DNA of 64,000 bases. Origin: Dactylosporangium sucinum. GTDB taxonomy: Bacteria; Actinomycetota; Actinomycetes; Mycobacteriales; Micromonosporaceae. A program made the translations under genes and the position numbers. The notes under the pieces were generated by a model. The model saw only the letters and a list, made by a program, of their open reading frames with translations, did no database searches and was not told where the DNA came from. The stretch spans positions 246 to 64,245 of the forward strand of contig NZ_BMPI01000024.1 in the NCBI RefSeq assembly GCF_014647515.1, read 5' to 3'. Shown here piece by piece: positions 47,183-55,793 of this stretch; within the stretch, counting starts at the first letter, position 1; every line of letters begins with the position of its first letter.

Positions 47183-47887
47183 ATGGAGTTCCGGGCCGTC
47201 AGGCGTAGTTCCGTGTCCGACCACGTGTTCGGGCAGCTGCGCGACGCGATCGTCACCGGTGAGTACGCGCCCGGCGACGGGTTGCCCAGCGAGCGCGAGC
47301 TCGCCGGCGTCTTCGAGGTCAACCGGCACGCCGTCCGGGAGGCGCTGCGGCGCCTCCAGCAGCTCGGGCTGGTCCGGGTCGCGCAGGGCGGGGCCACCCG
47401 GGTCCTCGACTGGCGCCGGCACGCCGGGCTCGACCTCGCCATGGCCGGGGCCGAGGTGCTCCCGGTCGAGACGCTCGTGCGGGACGTGGTGGAGATGCGC
47501 GCCTGCCTCGGCGCCGACGCGGCCCGGCTGTGCGCCGAGCGCGGCACCCCCGAGGCCAGGGCCGCCGTCGTCGCGGCCGTGGACGTGTACGCGGCCGCCG
47601 CCCCCGACCTGGAGCGGATGGGCGAGGCCGACGTCGCGCTCTGGCGGGAGGTGATCGCCGGCAGCGGCAACATCGCCTACCTGCTCGCGTTCAACTCCCT
47701 CGTCGGCGGCGCGCTCGCCGTCGGCCGCGTGCCGGCCAACCGCCGCACCGCCGAGCTGCTCGACGTCGCCGGGCACCGCCGCCTCGGCGAGCACATCGCC
47801 GCCGGTGCCGCTGCGGAGGCCGAGGCCCAGGCCAAGGCCCTGCTCACCGCCCCGATCACGCTTCCGAGAGAGGACAGCAGAGCATGA
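47183..47887 (+). CDS. FadR-subfamily GntR transcriptional regulator
   Basis: The 234-aa protein has a GntR HTH (VSDHVFGQLRDAIVTGEYAP, LPSERELAGVFEVNRHAVRE, LVRVAQGGATRV) and a helical FCD-type ligand domain (VRDVVEMRACLGADAARLCA, and GHRRLGEHIAAG near the end). ATG 47183 is near CACTGT (47170), so the mRNA may be nearly leaderless. It is the first gene of an operon with a sterol desaturase-like and a YhhN-like gene, each coupled by ATGA, so it probably senses a lipid-related ligand. Confidence 0.92.
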   Translation: MEFRAVRRSSVSDHVFGQLRDAIVTGEYAPGDGLPSERELAGVFEVNRHAVREALRRLQQLGLVRVAQGGATRVLDWRRHAGLDLAMAGAEVLPVETLVRDVVEMRACLGADAARLCAERGTPEARAAVVAAVDVYAAAAPDLERMGEADVALWREVIAGSGNIAYLLAFNSLVGGALAVGRVPANRRTAELLDVAGHRRLGEHIAAGAAAEAEAQAKALLTAPITLPREDSRA

Positions 47888-48711
47888 TCCCCGCCGTGCT
47901 CTACGCCGTTCCGGCCTTCCTGCTGCTCATCGTCATGGAGGCGGTCTCGTACCGCTTCCTGCCCGACGACGAGGAGCGCGGCTACGCGGTCCGCGACACC
48001 GCCACCAGCCTCAGCATGGGGCTCGGCAGCCAGGTCATCGGCGTGCCGTGGAAGCTCGTCGTGGCCGTCGCCTACGCCGGGCTGTACGTGCTCACCCCGC
48101 TCAAGCTCGACCCGCACAGCCCCTGGACGTGGGTCCTGCTGTTCTTCGCCGACGACCTGGCGTACTACTGGTTCCACCGCCTGCACCACGAGGTCCGCGT
48201 CTTCTGGGCCGGTCACGTCGTGCACCACTCCAGCGTCTTCTTCAACTTGTCGACCGCCCTGCGGCAGAGCTGGACGCCGATGACCGCCACCCCGTTCTGG
48301 CTGGTCCTGCCGCTGCTGGGCATCCCGCCGTGGATGGTGTTCCTGCAGCAGTCGATCAGCCTCGCCTACCAGTTCTTCCTGCACAGCGAGCGGGTCGGCC
48401 GGCTGTGGCGGCCGGTCGAGTGGGTGTTCAACACGCCGTCGCACCACCGGGTCCACCACGGCGCCAACGCGGAGTACCTGGACCGCAACTACGGCGGCAT
48501 CCTCATCGTCTGGGACCGGCTGTTCGGCACGTTCGAGCCGGAGCGGGCCCGGGTCGTCTACGGCCTGACGAAGAACATCGACACCTACAACCCGCTGCGC
48601 GTCGCCACCCACGAGTACCGGGCGATCTGGCAGGACGTGCGGTCCTCGGCGAGCTGGCGCGACCGCCTGCGCTTCGTGTTCGGCCGCCCGGGCTGGCAGC
48701 CGGCCGCATGA
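47884..48711 (+). CDS. Sterol desaturase/fatty acid hydroxylase family protein
   Basis: The 275-aa membrane protein has the di-iron histidine boxes: WFHRLHHE, GHVVHHSS and SHHRVHHG (HxxHH and related). Membrane helices surround them. These enzymes hydroxylate or desaturate lipids; relatives include the glyceryl-ether monooxygenase group that cleaves alkyl glycerols. The YhhN (lysoplasmalogenase-like) partner downstream supports a role in ether lipid metabolism. It overlaps both neighbours by four bases. Confidence 0.92.
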   Translation: MIPAVLYAVPAFLLLIVMEAVSYRFLPDDEERGYAVRDTATSLSMGLGSQVIGVPWKLVVAVAYAGLYVLTPLKLDPHSPWTWVLLFFADDLAYYWFHRLHHEVRVFWAGHVVHHSSVFFNLSTALRQSWTPMTATPFWLVLPLLGIPPWMVFLQQSISLAYQFFLHSERVGRLWRPVEWVFNTPSHHRVHHGANAEYLDRNYGGILIVWDRLFGTFEPERARVVYGLTKNIDTYNPLRVATHEYRAIWQDVRSSASWRDRLRFVFGRPGWQPAA

Positions 48712-49391
48712 GGGGTCCGGAGCGCAGCGGAGGCCGCAGGACACGCCTGCCGCTCGGCCTGTTCGCGCTGGCCGCCGTTGTCGAGCTGATCGGCGTGGCC
48801 CTCGACGAGCGGGCGATCCAGTGGGCGTCGAAGCCCTTCCTGGCGTTGCTGCTGCTCTGGTACCTCATGAGCCGCCGACCCGGCCGGGACGCCGTGGCGA
48901 CGGGCCTAGCCTTCGCCTTCGCCGGTGACGTGGCGCTGCTGGTGCCGGGCCGGGCGTGGTTCCTGCTCGGCATGGTCTGCTTCCTCGGCACGCAGCTGAG
49001 CCTCCTGGTCGCCTTCCGCCGCGCCGGCCGGCCGCGCACGGCCGTGCTGGTGGCCGCGGCCGTGCTGTGGGCCGGGCTCAACGCCCTGCTGTGGAGCCGG
49101 CTCGGCCCGCTGCGGGTGCCGATCCTCGGCTACAGCCTGGCGCTCACCGCGATGGCGGCGTGGGCGACGGCCGTGAGCGCCCGGGTCGCCGCCGGCGCCG
49201 TGCTGTTCCTGCTGTCCGACCTGCTCATCGGCGTCGGCGCGGCCGGGATGGACTTCGCCGGCCGGGATCTCGTGGTCATGTCGACGTACGCTGCGGCGCT
49301 GGCGCTGATCGCGACCGGCTGGGTGGCGTCCTGCGCCGCAGGTGCCGGCGCCGGGTCAGCGGCGCCGCCAGTCCCGCACCGGCAGCGTTGA
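48708..49391 (+). CDS. YhhN/TMEM86-family lysoplasmalogenase-like protein
   Basis: The 227-aa protein has about seven or eight membrane helices with the family phrases ASKPFLALLLLWYL, GLAFAFAGDVALL, FLLGMVCFLGTQLSLLVAF and LFLLSDLLIGVG. The Asp residues in AGDVALL and LSDLLIG are the conserved acidic positions. TMEM86B and bacterial relatives split the vinyl-ether bond of lysoplasmalogens. Paired here with a desaturase-like enzyme under a FadR-type regulator, it suggests ether-lipid turnover. Confidence 0.9.
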   Translation: MRGPERSGGRRTRLPLGLFALAAVVELIGVALDERAIQWASKPFLALLLLWYLMSRRPGRDAVATGLAFAFAGDVALLVPGRAWFLLGMVCFLGTQLSLLVAFRRAGRPRTAVLVAAAVLWAGLNALLWSRLGPLRVPILGYSLALTAMAAWATAVSARVAAGAVLFLLSDLLIGVGAAGMDFAGRDLVVMSTYAAALALIATGWVASCAAGAGAGSAAPPVPHRQR

Positions 49392-49481
49392 CGATCACGT
49401 CGCCGCCCATCTGGACGACCGCCGAGACCCCGGCCGATCGCGATGACGGCCGGCCTGCGTCGCATCCCCGCAATCCAGGGC

Positions 49482-49513
49482 TTGACCATGACGCTGCGTC
49501 AACCCTCCATGCT
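49482..49513 (+). promoter_or_regulatory. MerR-type promoter with long spacer and dyad
   Basis: TTGACC (49482-49487) and CATGCT (49508-49513) are 20 bases apart, longer than normal, with the dyad TGACGC-T-GCGTCA (49489-49501) in between. This is the layout that MerR regulators need to twist open. The MerR gene at 51121 is the likely regulator. The start codon at 49521 is about where the transcript begins. Confidence 0.75.
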
Positions 49514-49520
49514 GGCGGTC

Positions 49521-50309
49521 ATGGGCATCCCTCCAACCGCCGATCAGGCCCAGGCGCCCGCGATCCACGTGCAGGGCCTGGAGAAGTCGTACAAACAGCT
49601 GCGAGTGCTGCGCGGCGTGGACCTCGACGTCGCGCGGGGCAGCATCGTCGCCCTGCTCGGCTCGAACGGTGCGGGCAAGACCACGCTGGTGAAGATCCTG
49701 TCCACGCTGCTCAGGGCCGACGCCGGAACGGCCCGGGTCAACGGCTTCGACGTCGCGACGCAGGCCGCCGGCGTCCGCGAGTCGATCAGTCTCACCGGGC
49801 AGTTCGCGGCGGTCGACGAGATCCTCAGCGGGCGGGAGAACCTCGTCCTGGTCGCCAGGCTGCGCCACGTCAAGGACCCGGGCGCGATCGCGGACGACCT
49901 GCTGCGGCGCTTCTCGCTGACCGAGGCGGGCCCGCGGCGGGTGGCGACGTACTCCGGCGGCATGCGCCGCCGCCTCGACATCGCGATGAGCCTCATCGGC
50001 GATCCGCCGGTCGTCTTCCTCGACGAGCCGACGACCGGGCTGGACCCGGAGGCGCGCATCGAGGTGTGGCATGCCGTCAGGGAGCTCGCCGAGGGCGGCA
50101 CGACCGTGCTGCTCACCACGCAGTACCTGGACGAGGCCGAACAGCTGGCCGACCGGATCGCGATCCTCCACCAGGGCCGGATCATCGTGAACGGCACGCT
50201 GACCGAGCTCAGGCAGCTGCTGCCGCCCGCCGAGGCCGAGTACGTCCAGCGGCAGCCATCCCTCGAAGACGTCTTCCTCGCGGTCGTCGGCCAGCCGAGC
50301 AAGCAGTAA
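49521..50309 (+). CDS. ABC-2 transporter ATP-binding protein (DrrA-like)
   Basis: The 262-aa protein has Walker A (GSNGAGKTTLVK), a Q-loop (TGQFAAVD), signature YSGGMRRRLDIAMSL, Walker B (PPVVFLDEPTTGLD) and a switch region (VLLTTQYLDEAEQLADR). The DrrA-type drug or lipid exporters share this layout, and the C-terminal PSLEDVFLAVVG is their hallmark. ATG 49521 is chosen because an upstream promoter (49482-49513) leaves no room for earlier in-frame starts at 49443 or 49488. Confidence 0.94.
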   Translation: MGIPPTADQAQAPAIHVQGLEKSYKQLRVLRGVDLDVARGSIVALLGSNGAGKTTLVKILSTLLRADAGTARVNGFDVATQAAGVRESISLTGQFAAVDEILSGRENLVLVARLRHVKDPGAIADDLLRRFSLTEAGPRRVATYSGGMRRRLDIAMSLIGDPPVVFLDEPTTGLDPEARIEVWHAVRELAEGGTTVLLTTQYLDEAEQLADRIAILHQGRIIVNGTLTELRQLLPPAEAEYVQRQPSLEDVFLAVVGQPSKQ

Positions 50310-50318
50310 GGAACGACC

Positions 50319-51080
50319 ATGACCACGCATTTCCTGGGCGACACCGCCGTCCTCACCGGACGGACCCTGCGCCACGTCACGCGCAGCCTGGACACCATCA
50401 TCACGACCGCGATCACACCGATCGCCATGATGCTGCTGTTCGTCTACGTCTTCGGCGGCGCGATCGACACCGGGCCGGTCACGTACGTGACCTACCTGCT
50501 GCCCGGCATCCTGCTCATCACGATCGCGTCGGGCATCTCCTACACCGCCCTCCGGCTCTTCACGGACATGCAGGGCGGGATCTTCGAGCGGTTCCACTCC
50601 ATGCCGATCGCCCGGTCGGGCGTGCTGTGGGCGCACGTGCTGACCTCGCTGGTCGCCAACGTGATCTCGCTCGTGCTCGTCGTCGGCGTCGCCCTCCTCG
50701 TCGGCTTCCGCTCGGGCGCCGGCGTGCTGGCCTGGCTCGCGGTCGCCGGCATCCTCGTCCTGTTCACCCTGGCGTTGACCTGGATCGCGGTCATCCCCGG
50801 CCTCATCGCGAAGAGCGTGGACGGCGCGAGCGCGTTCGCCTACCCGCTCGTCTTCCTGCCGTTCATCAGTTCGGCGTTCGTGCCCACCGCCACCATGCCC
50901 GGCCCGGTGCGCGCCTTCGCCGAGCACCAGCCGGTGACGTCCATCGTCGACACGATCCGCGCCCTGTTCACCGGGCAACCGGTCGGCACCGGCAGCTGGA
51001 CCGCCCTCGCCTGGTGCGTCGGCATCCTCGTCGTCGCCTACGGCTTCGCCAACGCCTCCTACCGCCGCCGGATCTCCTGA
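50319..51080 (+). CDS. ABC-2 transporter permease (DrrB-like)
   Basis: The 253-aa membrane protein has six helices and the ABC-2 phrases TTAITPIAMMLLFVYVFGGA, YLLPGILLITIASGISYTAL, DMQGGIFERFHSMPIARSGV and FISSAFVPTATMPGPVRAFA. It forms the export channel with the ATPase nine bases upstream. The substrate is probably a drug-like or lipid molecule, as for DrrAB. Confidence 0.94.
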   Translation: MTTHFLGDTAVLTGRTLRHVTRSLDTIITTAITPIAMMLLFVYVFGGAIDTGPVTYVTYLLPGILLITIASGISYTALRLFTDMQGGIFERFHSMPIARSGVLWAHVLTSLVANVISLVLVVGVALLVGFRSGAGVLAWLAVAGILVLFTLALTWIAVIPGLIAKSVDGASAFAYPLVFLPFISSAFVPTATMPGPVRAFAEHQPVTSIVDTIRALFTGQPVGTGSWTALAWCVGILVVAYGFANASYRRRIS

Positions 51081-51120
51081 GCCGGCGACGGCGCGGGCGG
51101 GTTGAGGGCAGGATCAGGGC

Positions 51121-51927
51121 ATGCTGACGATCGGTCAACTGGCGGCGTATGCCGGCGTCACGGTGCGGGCCGTGCGGCACTACCACCAGGTCGGACTCCT
51201 GCCCGAGCCGGAGCGGGACGCTTCGGGTTACCGGCGGTACGGCGCGAAGGCAGTCGTGTCCCTCATCAAGATCCGCACCCTCGCCAACGCCGGCGTCCCG
51301 CTGTCGCAGATCGGCCGGATGCTCCAGGCCGACGCATCGGCCTTCGCCGAAGCGGTCCACAGGATCGACAGCCGGCTGCGCGACGAGGTCGACCGGCTGG
51401 AGGCCAGCCGCAAGCAGATCGCGCAGCTCGCGGCCGGGGACAGCCTGGCGCTCCCGCCGGAGGTGACCGCCTATCTCGACCGGCTCCGGGAGATCGGGGT
51501 GTCGGAGCGGGTCGTGGAGGCGGAGCGGGACGGGTGGATCCTGATCGCGGCGCGCTGGCCCGATCGCATCCGCGAGATGATGCCCTCGAAGTTCGCGCAC
51601 CTCGCCGACCCGCGCGTGGTGCGGCTCTATCGGGTCCTGTCCGAGCTCGACGAGCTGCCCGAGAGCGACGCGGCCGACGACCCGCGGCTGGCGGAGGTCG
51701 CCGACATCATGGCCGGCCTGGCCGAGGAGGCGTACACCCCCGGCGGCGAGACCGACGCCGGCGACGACCTGCCGTTCGACCTTCTCGACGCGCTTGCCGT
51801 CGAGACCGACCCGCGGGCGCAGCGGATGCTGGACCTGATGCGCGAGCGTGGCTGGGCCCGCTGGACCCGGCTGGATCGGCTGGCGGGGCCGCCCGGCGCG
51901 GCTACCGGGCGTGGGCCGGAACGCTGA
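51121..51927 (+). CDS. MerR-family transcriptional regulator
   Basis: The 268-aa protein has a MerR HTH (MLTIGQLAAYAGVTVRAVRH, YHQVGLLPEPERDASGYRRY) and coiled dimer helix (AVHRIDSRLRDEVDRLEASR). A long acidic C-terminal effector region of about 150 residues follows (IREMMPSKFAHLADPRVVRL, ERGWARWTRL). It probably activates the ABC operon through the promoter at 49482 when an inducer, possibly the exported drug, binds. Its 3' end overlaps the convergent methyltransferase gene by 26 bases. Confidence 0.92.
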   Translation: MLTIGQLAAYAGVTVRAVRHYHQVGLLPEPERDASGYRRYGAKAVVSLIKIRTLANAGVPLSQIGRMLQADASAFAEAVHRIDSRLRDEVDRLEASRKQIAQLAAGDSLALPPEVTAYLDRLREIGVSERVVEAERDGWILIAARWPDRIREMMPSKFAHLADPRVVRLYRVLSELDELPESDAADDPRLAEVADIMAGLAEEAYTPGGETDAGDDLPFDLLDALAVETDPRAQRMLDLMRERGWARWTRLDRLAGPPGAATGRGPER

Positions 51928-52792
51928 CCTCCAGGGCGTCGGTCAGGGCCGGGATCTCGTCGCCCGGTGCGTAGTCGAACCGGATGCGGCCCTCGTCGCC
52001 GGTGAGCACCTCGACCGGCTCGCGCAGCGGCACGACCAGGTAGTTCATCGTCCAGTCGACGCTGCCGGGCGGCTCGTAGACGAGGGCCAGCAGGTTCTTG
52101 GTGATCACCCGGACGGCGTTGACCAAGGCCGGGCGCTCGGCCACGAACCGCAGGTCGGCGGCGCACCGGGCGGGCAGCGGGTCCTGGTAGAAGAACTGCT
52201 GGAACACCTGCGGCGGGGCGACCTCGACGGTGCGCGGCTGTACGTTCTCCGGCAGCTGGAAGACCGGCGCCGGGACGGTGTAGCCGAAGTAGGTGAAGTC
52301 CTGCTCGACCGGCTGCACCGCCTGCACGCACGCCTCGGGCAGGAACCGGGGGAGCGGGCCGCCGACGTGGCGCAGGTAGCGCCGCTTGAAGCTGTTGATC
52401 ACCTCGACCTGCCGCTCCCGCAGCAGCCCGACGTGGAGCATCTCGCACAGCACCACGTCGACCGGCGCCTCGGGCAGGTAGTCGCGGGCGTCGGCGTGCA
52501 CGATCCGGACCCGGTCGCCGGTCGCCGCCCGCAGCGCGGCCCGGGCGGTCGCGAAGACGCGCGGCTCCCGCTCGATCGCGGTGACCGTCGCGCCCTGGCG
52601 GGCGGCGAAGTACGACAGCACGCCGGTCCCGGCACCGAGGTCGAGGACCCGGGTGCCGGGACCGACGGCGTGGCCGATCGCCTCTTGGAACGCGCTCATC
52701 CGGGGCTCGTCGGAGAGCAGGAGCGCCTGGTACTGCAGCGGGATCACGTCCGCCGGAAAGCCCTGGTGCCCGATGTCCGGCGCCCCTTCCAT
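51902..52792 (-). CDS. PRMT-like SAM-dependent methyltransferase
   Basis: The 296-aa protein has a SAM site (TRVLDLGAGTGVLSYFAARQ, AIEREPRVFATARAAL) and a segment like the double-E loop of protein arginine methyltransferases (VDVVLCEMLHVGLLRERQVE), then a beta-barrel-like half (FTYFGYTVPAPVFQLPEN, QVFQQFFYQDPLPARCAA). PRMT-type enzymes methylate arginine in proteins and are rare in bacteria; only one Glu of the loop is obvious. It may methylate a small molecule instead. Confidence 0.8.
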   Translation of the reverse strand: MEGAPDIGHQGFPADVIPLQYQALLLSDEPRMSAFQEAIGHAVGPGTRVLDLGAGTGVLSYFAARQGATVTAIEREPRVFATARAALRAATGDRVRIVHADARDYLPEAPVDVVLCEMLHVGLLRERQVEVINSFKRRYLRHVGGPLPRFLPEACVQAVQPVEQDFTYFGYTVPAPVFQLPENVQPRTVEVAPPQVFQQFFYQDPLPARCAADLRFVAERPALVNAVRVITKNLLALVYEPPGSVDWTMNYLVVPLREPVEVLTGDEGRIRFDYAPGDEIPALTDALEVSVPAHAR

Positions 52793-52837
52793 GGGGAAAG
52801 GGTATGCGCAGCGTGCGCGGGATGTGCGCGGTTTGGC

Positions 52838-53608
52838 TCAGGTGAGCCGCAGGCCGTCCCAGCCGGCGTAGCCCTTCGGGCCGGCCGGCCGGTCGCGGGT
52901 CACGAGGTACACCCAGCAGGCCGTCGTCAGCGCCGCCCCCGCGATCGCGTCGACGATGTAGTGGTTGGCGGTGAGCACGACCGCGCAGACCATCAGCACC
53001 GGCAGCACCGCACCGGCCAGCCGCACCAGCGGGCGCCGGGCCGCGACCACGATGGCCAGGCCGATGAGCAGGTCCCAGCCGACGTGCAGGCTGGGCATCG
53101 CCGCATACTGGTTGGTGAACATCGCCGGTTGCAGCACCCGGTAGGCGTCGGAGGTCTCGGTGACCGTGTCGACCAGGCCCAGCTCCGCGAGGCGCGGCGG
53201 GGCGACCGGGAACAGCGTGAAGACGAACAGCCCGATCCCGCCGGAGAGCAGCATCGCGTTGCGGGTGCGGTAGTAGATGCGCGGGTTGGTGCGGGCCAGC
53301 CAGACGAGCGTGGCGATGATGACCGGCCAGTGCCCCCAGATGTAGACCCAGTTGAAGAACGTGGCGACGGCCGGGGTGCCGGCGAACGTGTCCTGCAGCC
53401 AGCTCTCGTGGAACAGCCCGATCCGGCGCTCCAGGGCGACGACGGAGCCGGCGTTGTCGAGCGCCTGGTCCGTCGCGGCCTCGGTGGCGCCGCGGACGAG
53501 GAAGTAGGCGGCCACGGCCGCGGTCACGATGCCGATCTGCCGGCCGAGCGCGACCCGGGGTGTGGCCGCGCGGGTGGCGGTGTCGGGCTCCTCCCAGGTG
53601 ATGGTCAT
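52838..53608 (-). CDS. PAP2/inositol-phosphotransferase-like membrane protein
   Basis: The 256-aa protein has about six membrane helices and the PAP2 motifs AMPSLHVGWDLLIGLAIV (motif 2, SLHVGW) and TANHYIVDAIAGAALTTACW (motif 3, H-x3-D). The lack of a clear KxxxxxxRP motif 1 and the MPSLHVGW wording fit the AUR1/inositolphosphotransferase-like group. It probably handles a phosphorylated lipid head group. ATG 53608 has a poor ribosome site; an ATG at 53644 would add 12 residues. Confidence 0.85.
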   Translation of the reverse strand: MTITWEEPDTATRAATPRVALGRQIGIVTAAVAAYFLVRGATEAATDQALDNAGSVVALERRIGLFHESWLQDTFAGTPAVATFFNWVYIWGHWPVIIATLVWLARTNPRIYYRTRNAMLLSGGIGLFVFTLFPVAPPRLAELGLVDTVTETSDAYRVLQPAMFTNQYAAMPSLHVGWDLLIGLAIVVAARRPLVRLAGAVLPVLMVCAVVLTANHYIVDAIAGAALTTACWVYLVTRDRPAGPKGYAGWDGLRLT

Positions 53609-53715
53609 GGCCTTCAGCTTTGCCGTGACCTGGCTCGATGCCATCCAGGCGATGCACCGACTTTCACCCTGAACTCGGCGGCCCGGCCGGTTCAGGAGTA
53701 CCCCTAGGGATCGGC

Positions 53716-55188
53716 TCAGTCCTCCCCGATGTCCTTCAGGGGCGACGGGTCCTCCGTGTTGGCGGGGGCGTTCCACTTCTGCAGCTTCGAGCCGTTGCAG
53801 GGGGCCACGGTCAGCTTGCTGACGGTCGTGCTGCCCTTGAAGATGTTGTTGTCCAGCAGCGGCCTGGCATCGAGGTCCGTCGGGGTCAGGCAGTAGCCCT
53901 TAGAGTCCAGGATGACGTAGCTGGCGCCATAGGTCTGCTCCTGGTAGTACACCGTCCATTCGGCGGACGCGGTCGTTGGGGCGGGGCAGGCCTGCATCGT
54001 CACGAACTTCTCGGGGTCGGCGGTCGTCAGGCAGACCGTCTTCTTCGTCTTCGAGCTGTCGTACGTGCTGATCTGCCCGCTAGCGTGCCCGGTCTTCCCG
54101 TCGGCCGTCGCCGGGATCGTGAAGCGTTGGTTCCAGCCGACGTTGGCCTGGTTCGGCGCCTGCTTGCACGGCCACACGATGAGGAAGTTCAGCGTGACGT
54201 CGAAGTTCGTCACGTCGACGCACCGGCCGAACTGCTTGAAGTTCACCAACTGGGCCGGCGGTCCGGCCGCCCCGGCGCCCACCGACGCCTCTGGGGCGAA
54301 CGTGCGGGTGTTGTCCGAGCCGCCGCAGTTGACCAGCTCGACGAACGCGCCGCTGGTGCTGGCCTGCTTGGCGTGGAAGCACAGCGAGCCGAGCTTCAGC
54401 CCGCTGCTGTCGGTGCTCTGGAAGCTGGAGCCGTCGTTGAGGTTCCACTGCTGGTGGTACGGCACGGTCGGGGAGCCGCACGGGCGGAACTGGATGAGCG
54501 TGCCCGCGACCGGGCCGGCGCCGGAGTCGAGGCACATGGGCGTCTTCGACGAGACCAGTTGCAGGGTGAGGTACTTCGTGTAGGTGAACGTCTGCCGCGA
54601 GCTGCCCGTGCTGCACGGTTGGGTGGTGACGTTGGTGCCGACGGCGGGCGAGCTGGAGCCCGCGTCGAGGCAGTAGGCGCCCCCAAGGAACTTCACCAGC
54701 CCGCCCTCGACGTTCGCGTTGGTGAACCGGAACTTGTAGGTCGCCCTCAGCTTGCGCGCCAGCGGGTCGGGGACGTCCATGACCCGCTCGCCAGGCAGGA
54801 CGTTGGTTCCCTTCGACTTGATCAGCGCGGACGTCGGGGCTTTGGATCGGCAGTCGGCGACCGGAGCGCCCTCGTTGAGCAACTCGACCGTTACCCAATA
54901 TCGGCCTATCCCGTCGGCGACCGCGCCCTCGAAGTCGAGCGGAATGTCGCACAGCTTGTTCCGGTTGCCGTCGGTGCTGCGGATGATGCCGACAACTACG
55001 TCGATCCCGGCCTGCGCGGCGTGCAGGGCCTGGGCCCGCCGAACCGTCGAGGCGGTGTCCCGCACCTGCTGGATGACCACCGGCACCATGAGCGTGCTCA
55101 GCGAGGTGCCGACCAGGGTCAGCAGCATGGCCAGCGGCAGCGAACCGTCGTCGCGCCGGCGCAGCCGCCCGAGGATGTCCTGGATCAC
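53716..55188 (-). CDS. PilX-like minor pilin with ricin-type lectin region
   Basis: The 490-aa protein starts with GTG 55188. Residues 1-45 are a PilX-like hydrophobic helix (GSLPLAMLLTLVGTSLSTLM after RRRDDG). From about residue 140 to the end it carries ricin B-type repeats: YCLDAGSSS, MCLDSGAGPVAGTLIQFRPC, HQQWNLN, RCVDVTNFD, NQRFTIP, VCLTTADPEKFVTMQACP and LQKWNAP. It looks like two beta-trefoils or one interrupted set. It would place a sugar-binding module at the pilus tip. The start overlaps the previous stop (GTGA). It is the last gene of the pilus operon. Confidence 0.82.
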   Translation of the reverse strand: MIQDILGRLRRRDDGSLPLAMLLTLVGTSLSTLMVPVVIQQVRDTASTVRRAQALHAAQAGIDVVVGIIRSTDGNRNKLCDIPLDFEGAVADGIGRYWVTVELLNEGAPVADCRSKAPTSALIKSKGTNVLPGERVMDVPDPLARKLRATYKFRFTNANVEGGLVKFLGGAYCLDAGSSSPAVGTNVTTQPCSTGSSRQTFTYTKYLTLQLVSSKTPMCLDSGAGPVAGTLIQFRPCGSPTVPYHQQWNLNDGSSFQSTDSSGLKLGSLCFHAKQASTSGAFVELVNCGGSDNTRTFAPEASVGAGAAGPPAQLVNFKQFGRCVDVTNFDVTLNFLIVWPCKQAPNQANVGWNQRFTIPATADGKTGHASGQISTYDSSKTKKTVCLTTADPEKFVTMQACPAPTTASAEWTVYYQEQTYGASYVILDSKGYCLTPTDLDARPLLDNNIFKGSTTVSKLTVAPCNGSKLQKWNAPANTEDPSPLKDIGED

Positions 55189-55793
55189 GGCGTCGACCTC
55201 GCTTCCTTGCAGACGTCGTCGGGATCGGTACCGCTCGTGGTGTTGAGCGCGGTGAAGGTGATGCTCGACGTCGCCGTGCGCTGGCCGCTGCCCGGCGCGG
55301 TCTTCACCACCAGCTTGATCTGCAGCCGCTGGAAGCCGGCCGCCTCGCCGGGCTCCAGCAGCTTGAACCAGCTGTCGTCGACGTTGATCTCGTTCGCCAG
55401 CACTGCCCAGCGGCCGGTAGGACCGTCGTCCTGCCACACCTGGCGGCGCAGGGTCCGGGTGGCCGCGTTGAGGTTCAACTGGGCGCACTCGTCGTCGCCG
55501 CTGCTTGTCTCGGTGCTGACGAACTCGACGTACCAGTCCTTGCCCGACGGCCGGGGGCTGCTGATCCCGCGGGCGTAGCGCAGCTCCCGGTCGAGCCGGA
55601 TGAATGCGGTGTTCAGCTGGGACTGCGTGACCGCCACCGTCGTGTTCTCGTTGCTGGCCCGGTACAGCTGCACGATCGCGGTGGTGAAGATCGTCATGAC
55701 CACCGACAGGATGCCGGTCGTGACGACCATCTCGGCGAGCGTGACGCCCCGGTCGTCCCCGGCCCGGCGCCGGATGCGCTGGATGAGGCTCAT
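55185..55793 (-). CDS. PilW-like minor pilin
   Basis: The 202-aa protein has a type III/IV prepilin signal (RRAGDDRG then VTLAEMVVTTGILSVVMTIF, with Glu at the +5-like position) and a small extracytoplasmic domain (TQSQLNTAFIRLDRELRYAR, then WYVEFVSTETSSGDDECAQL). PilW-type minor pilins help start pilus assembly. The ATG at 55793 overlaps the previous stop and the stop overlaps the next start. Confidence 0.85.
   Translation of the reverse strand: MSLIQRIRRRAGDDRGVTLAEMVVTTGILSVVMTIFTTAIVQLYRASNENTTVAVTQSQLNTAFIRLDRELRYARGISSPRPSGKDWYVEFVSTETSSGDDECAQLNLNAATRTLRRQVWQDDGPTGRWAVLANEINVDDSWFKLLEPGEAAGFQRLQIKLVVKTAPGSGQRTATSSITFTALNTTSGTDPDDVCKEARSTP

Noticed and set aside
53716-55188. Lectin-repeat pilin considered as a secreted toxin of the ricin type
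   Set aside because: There is no toxin A-chain-like domain, and the N-terminus is a PilX-like pilin helix in a pilus operon.
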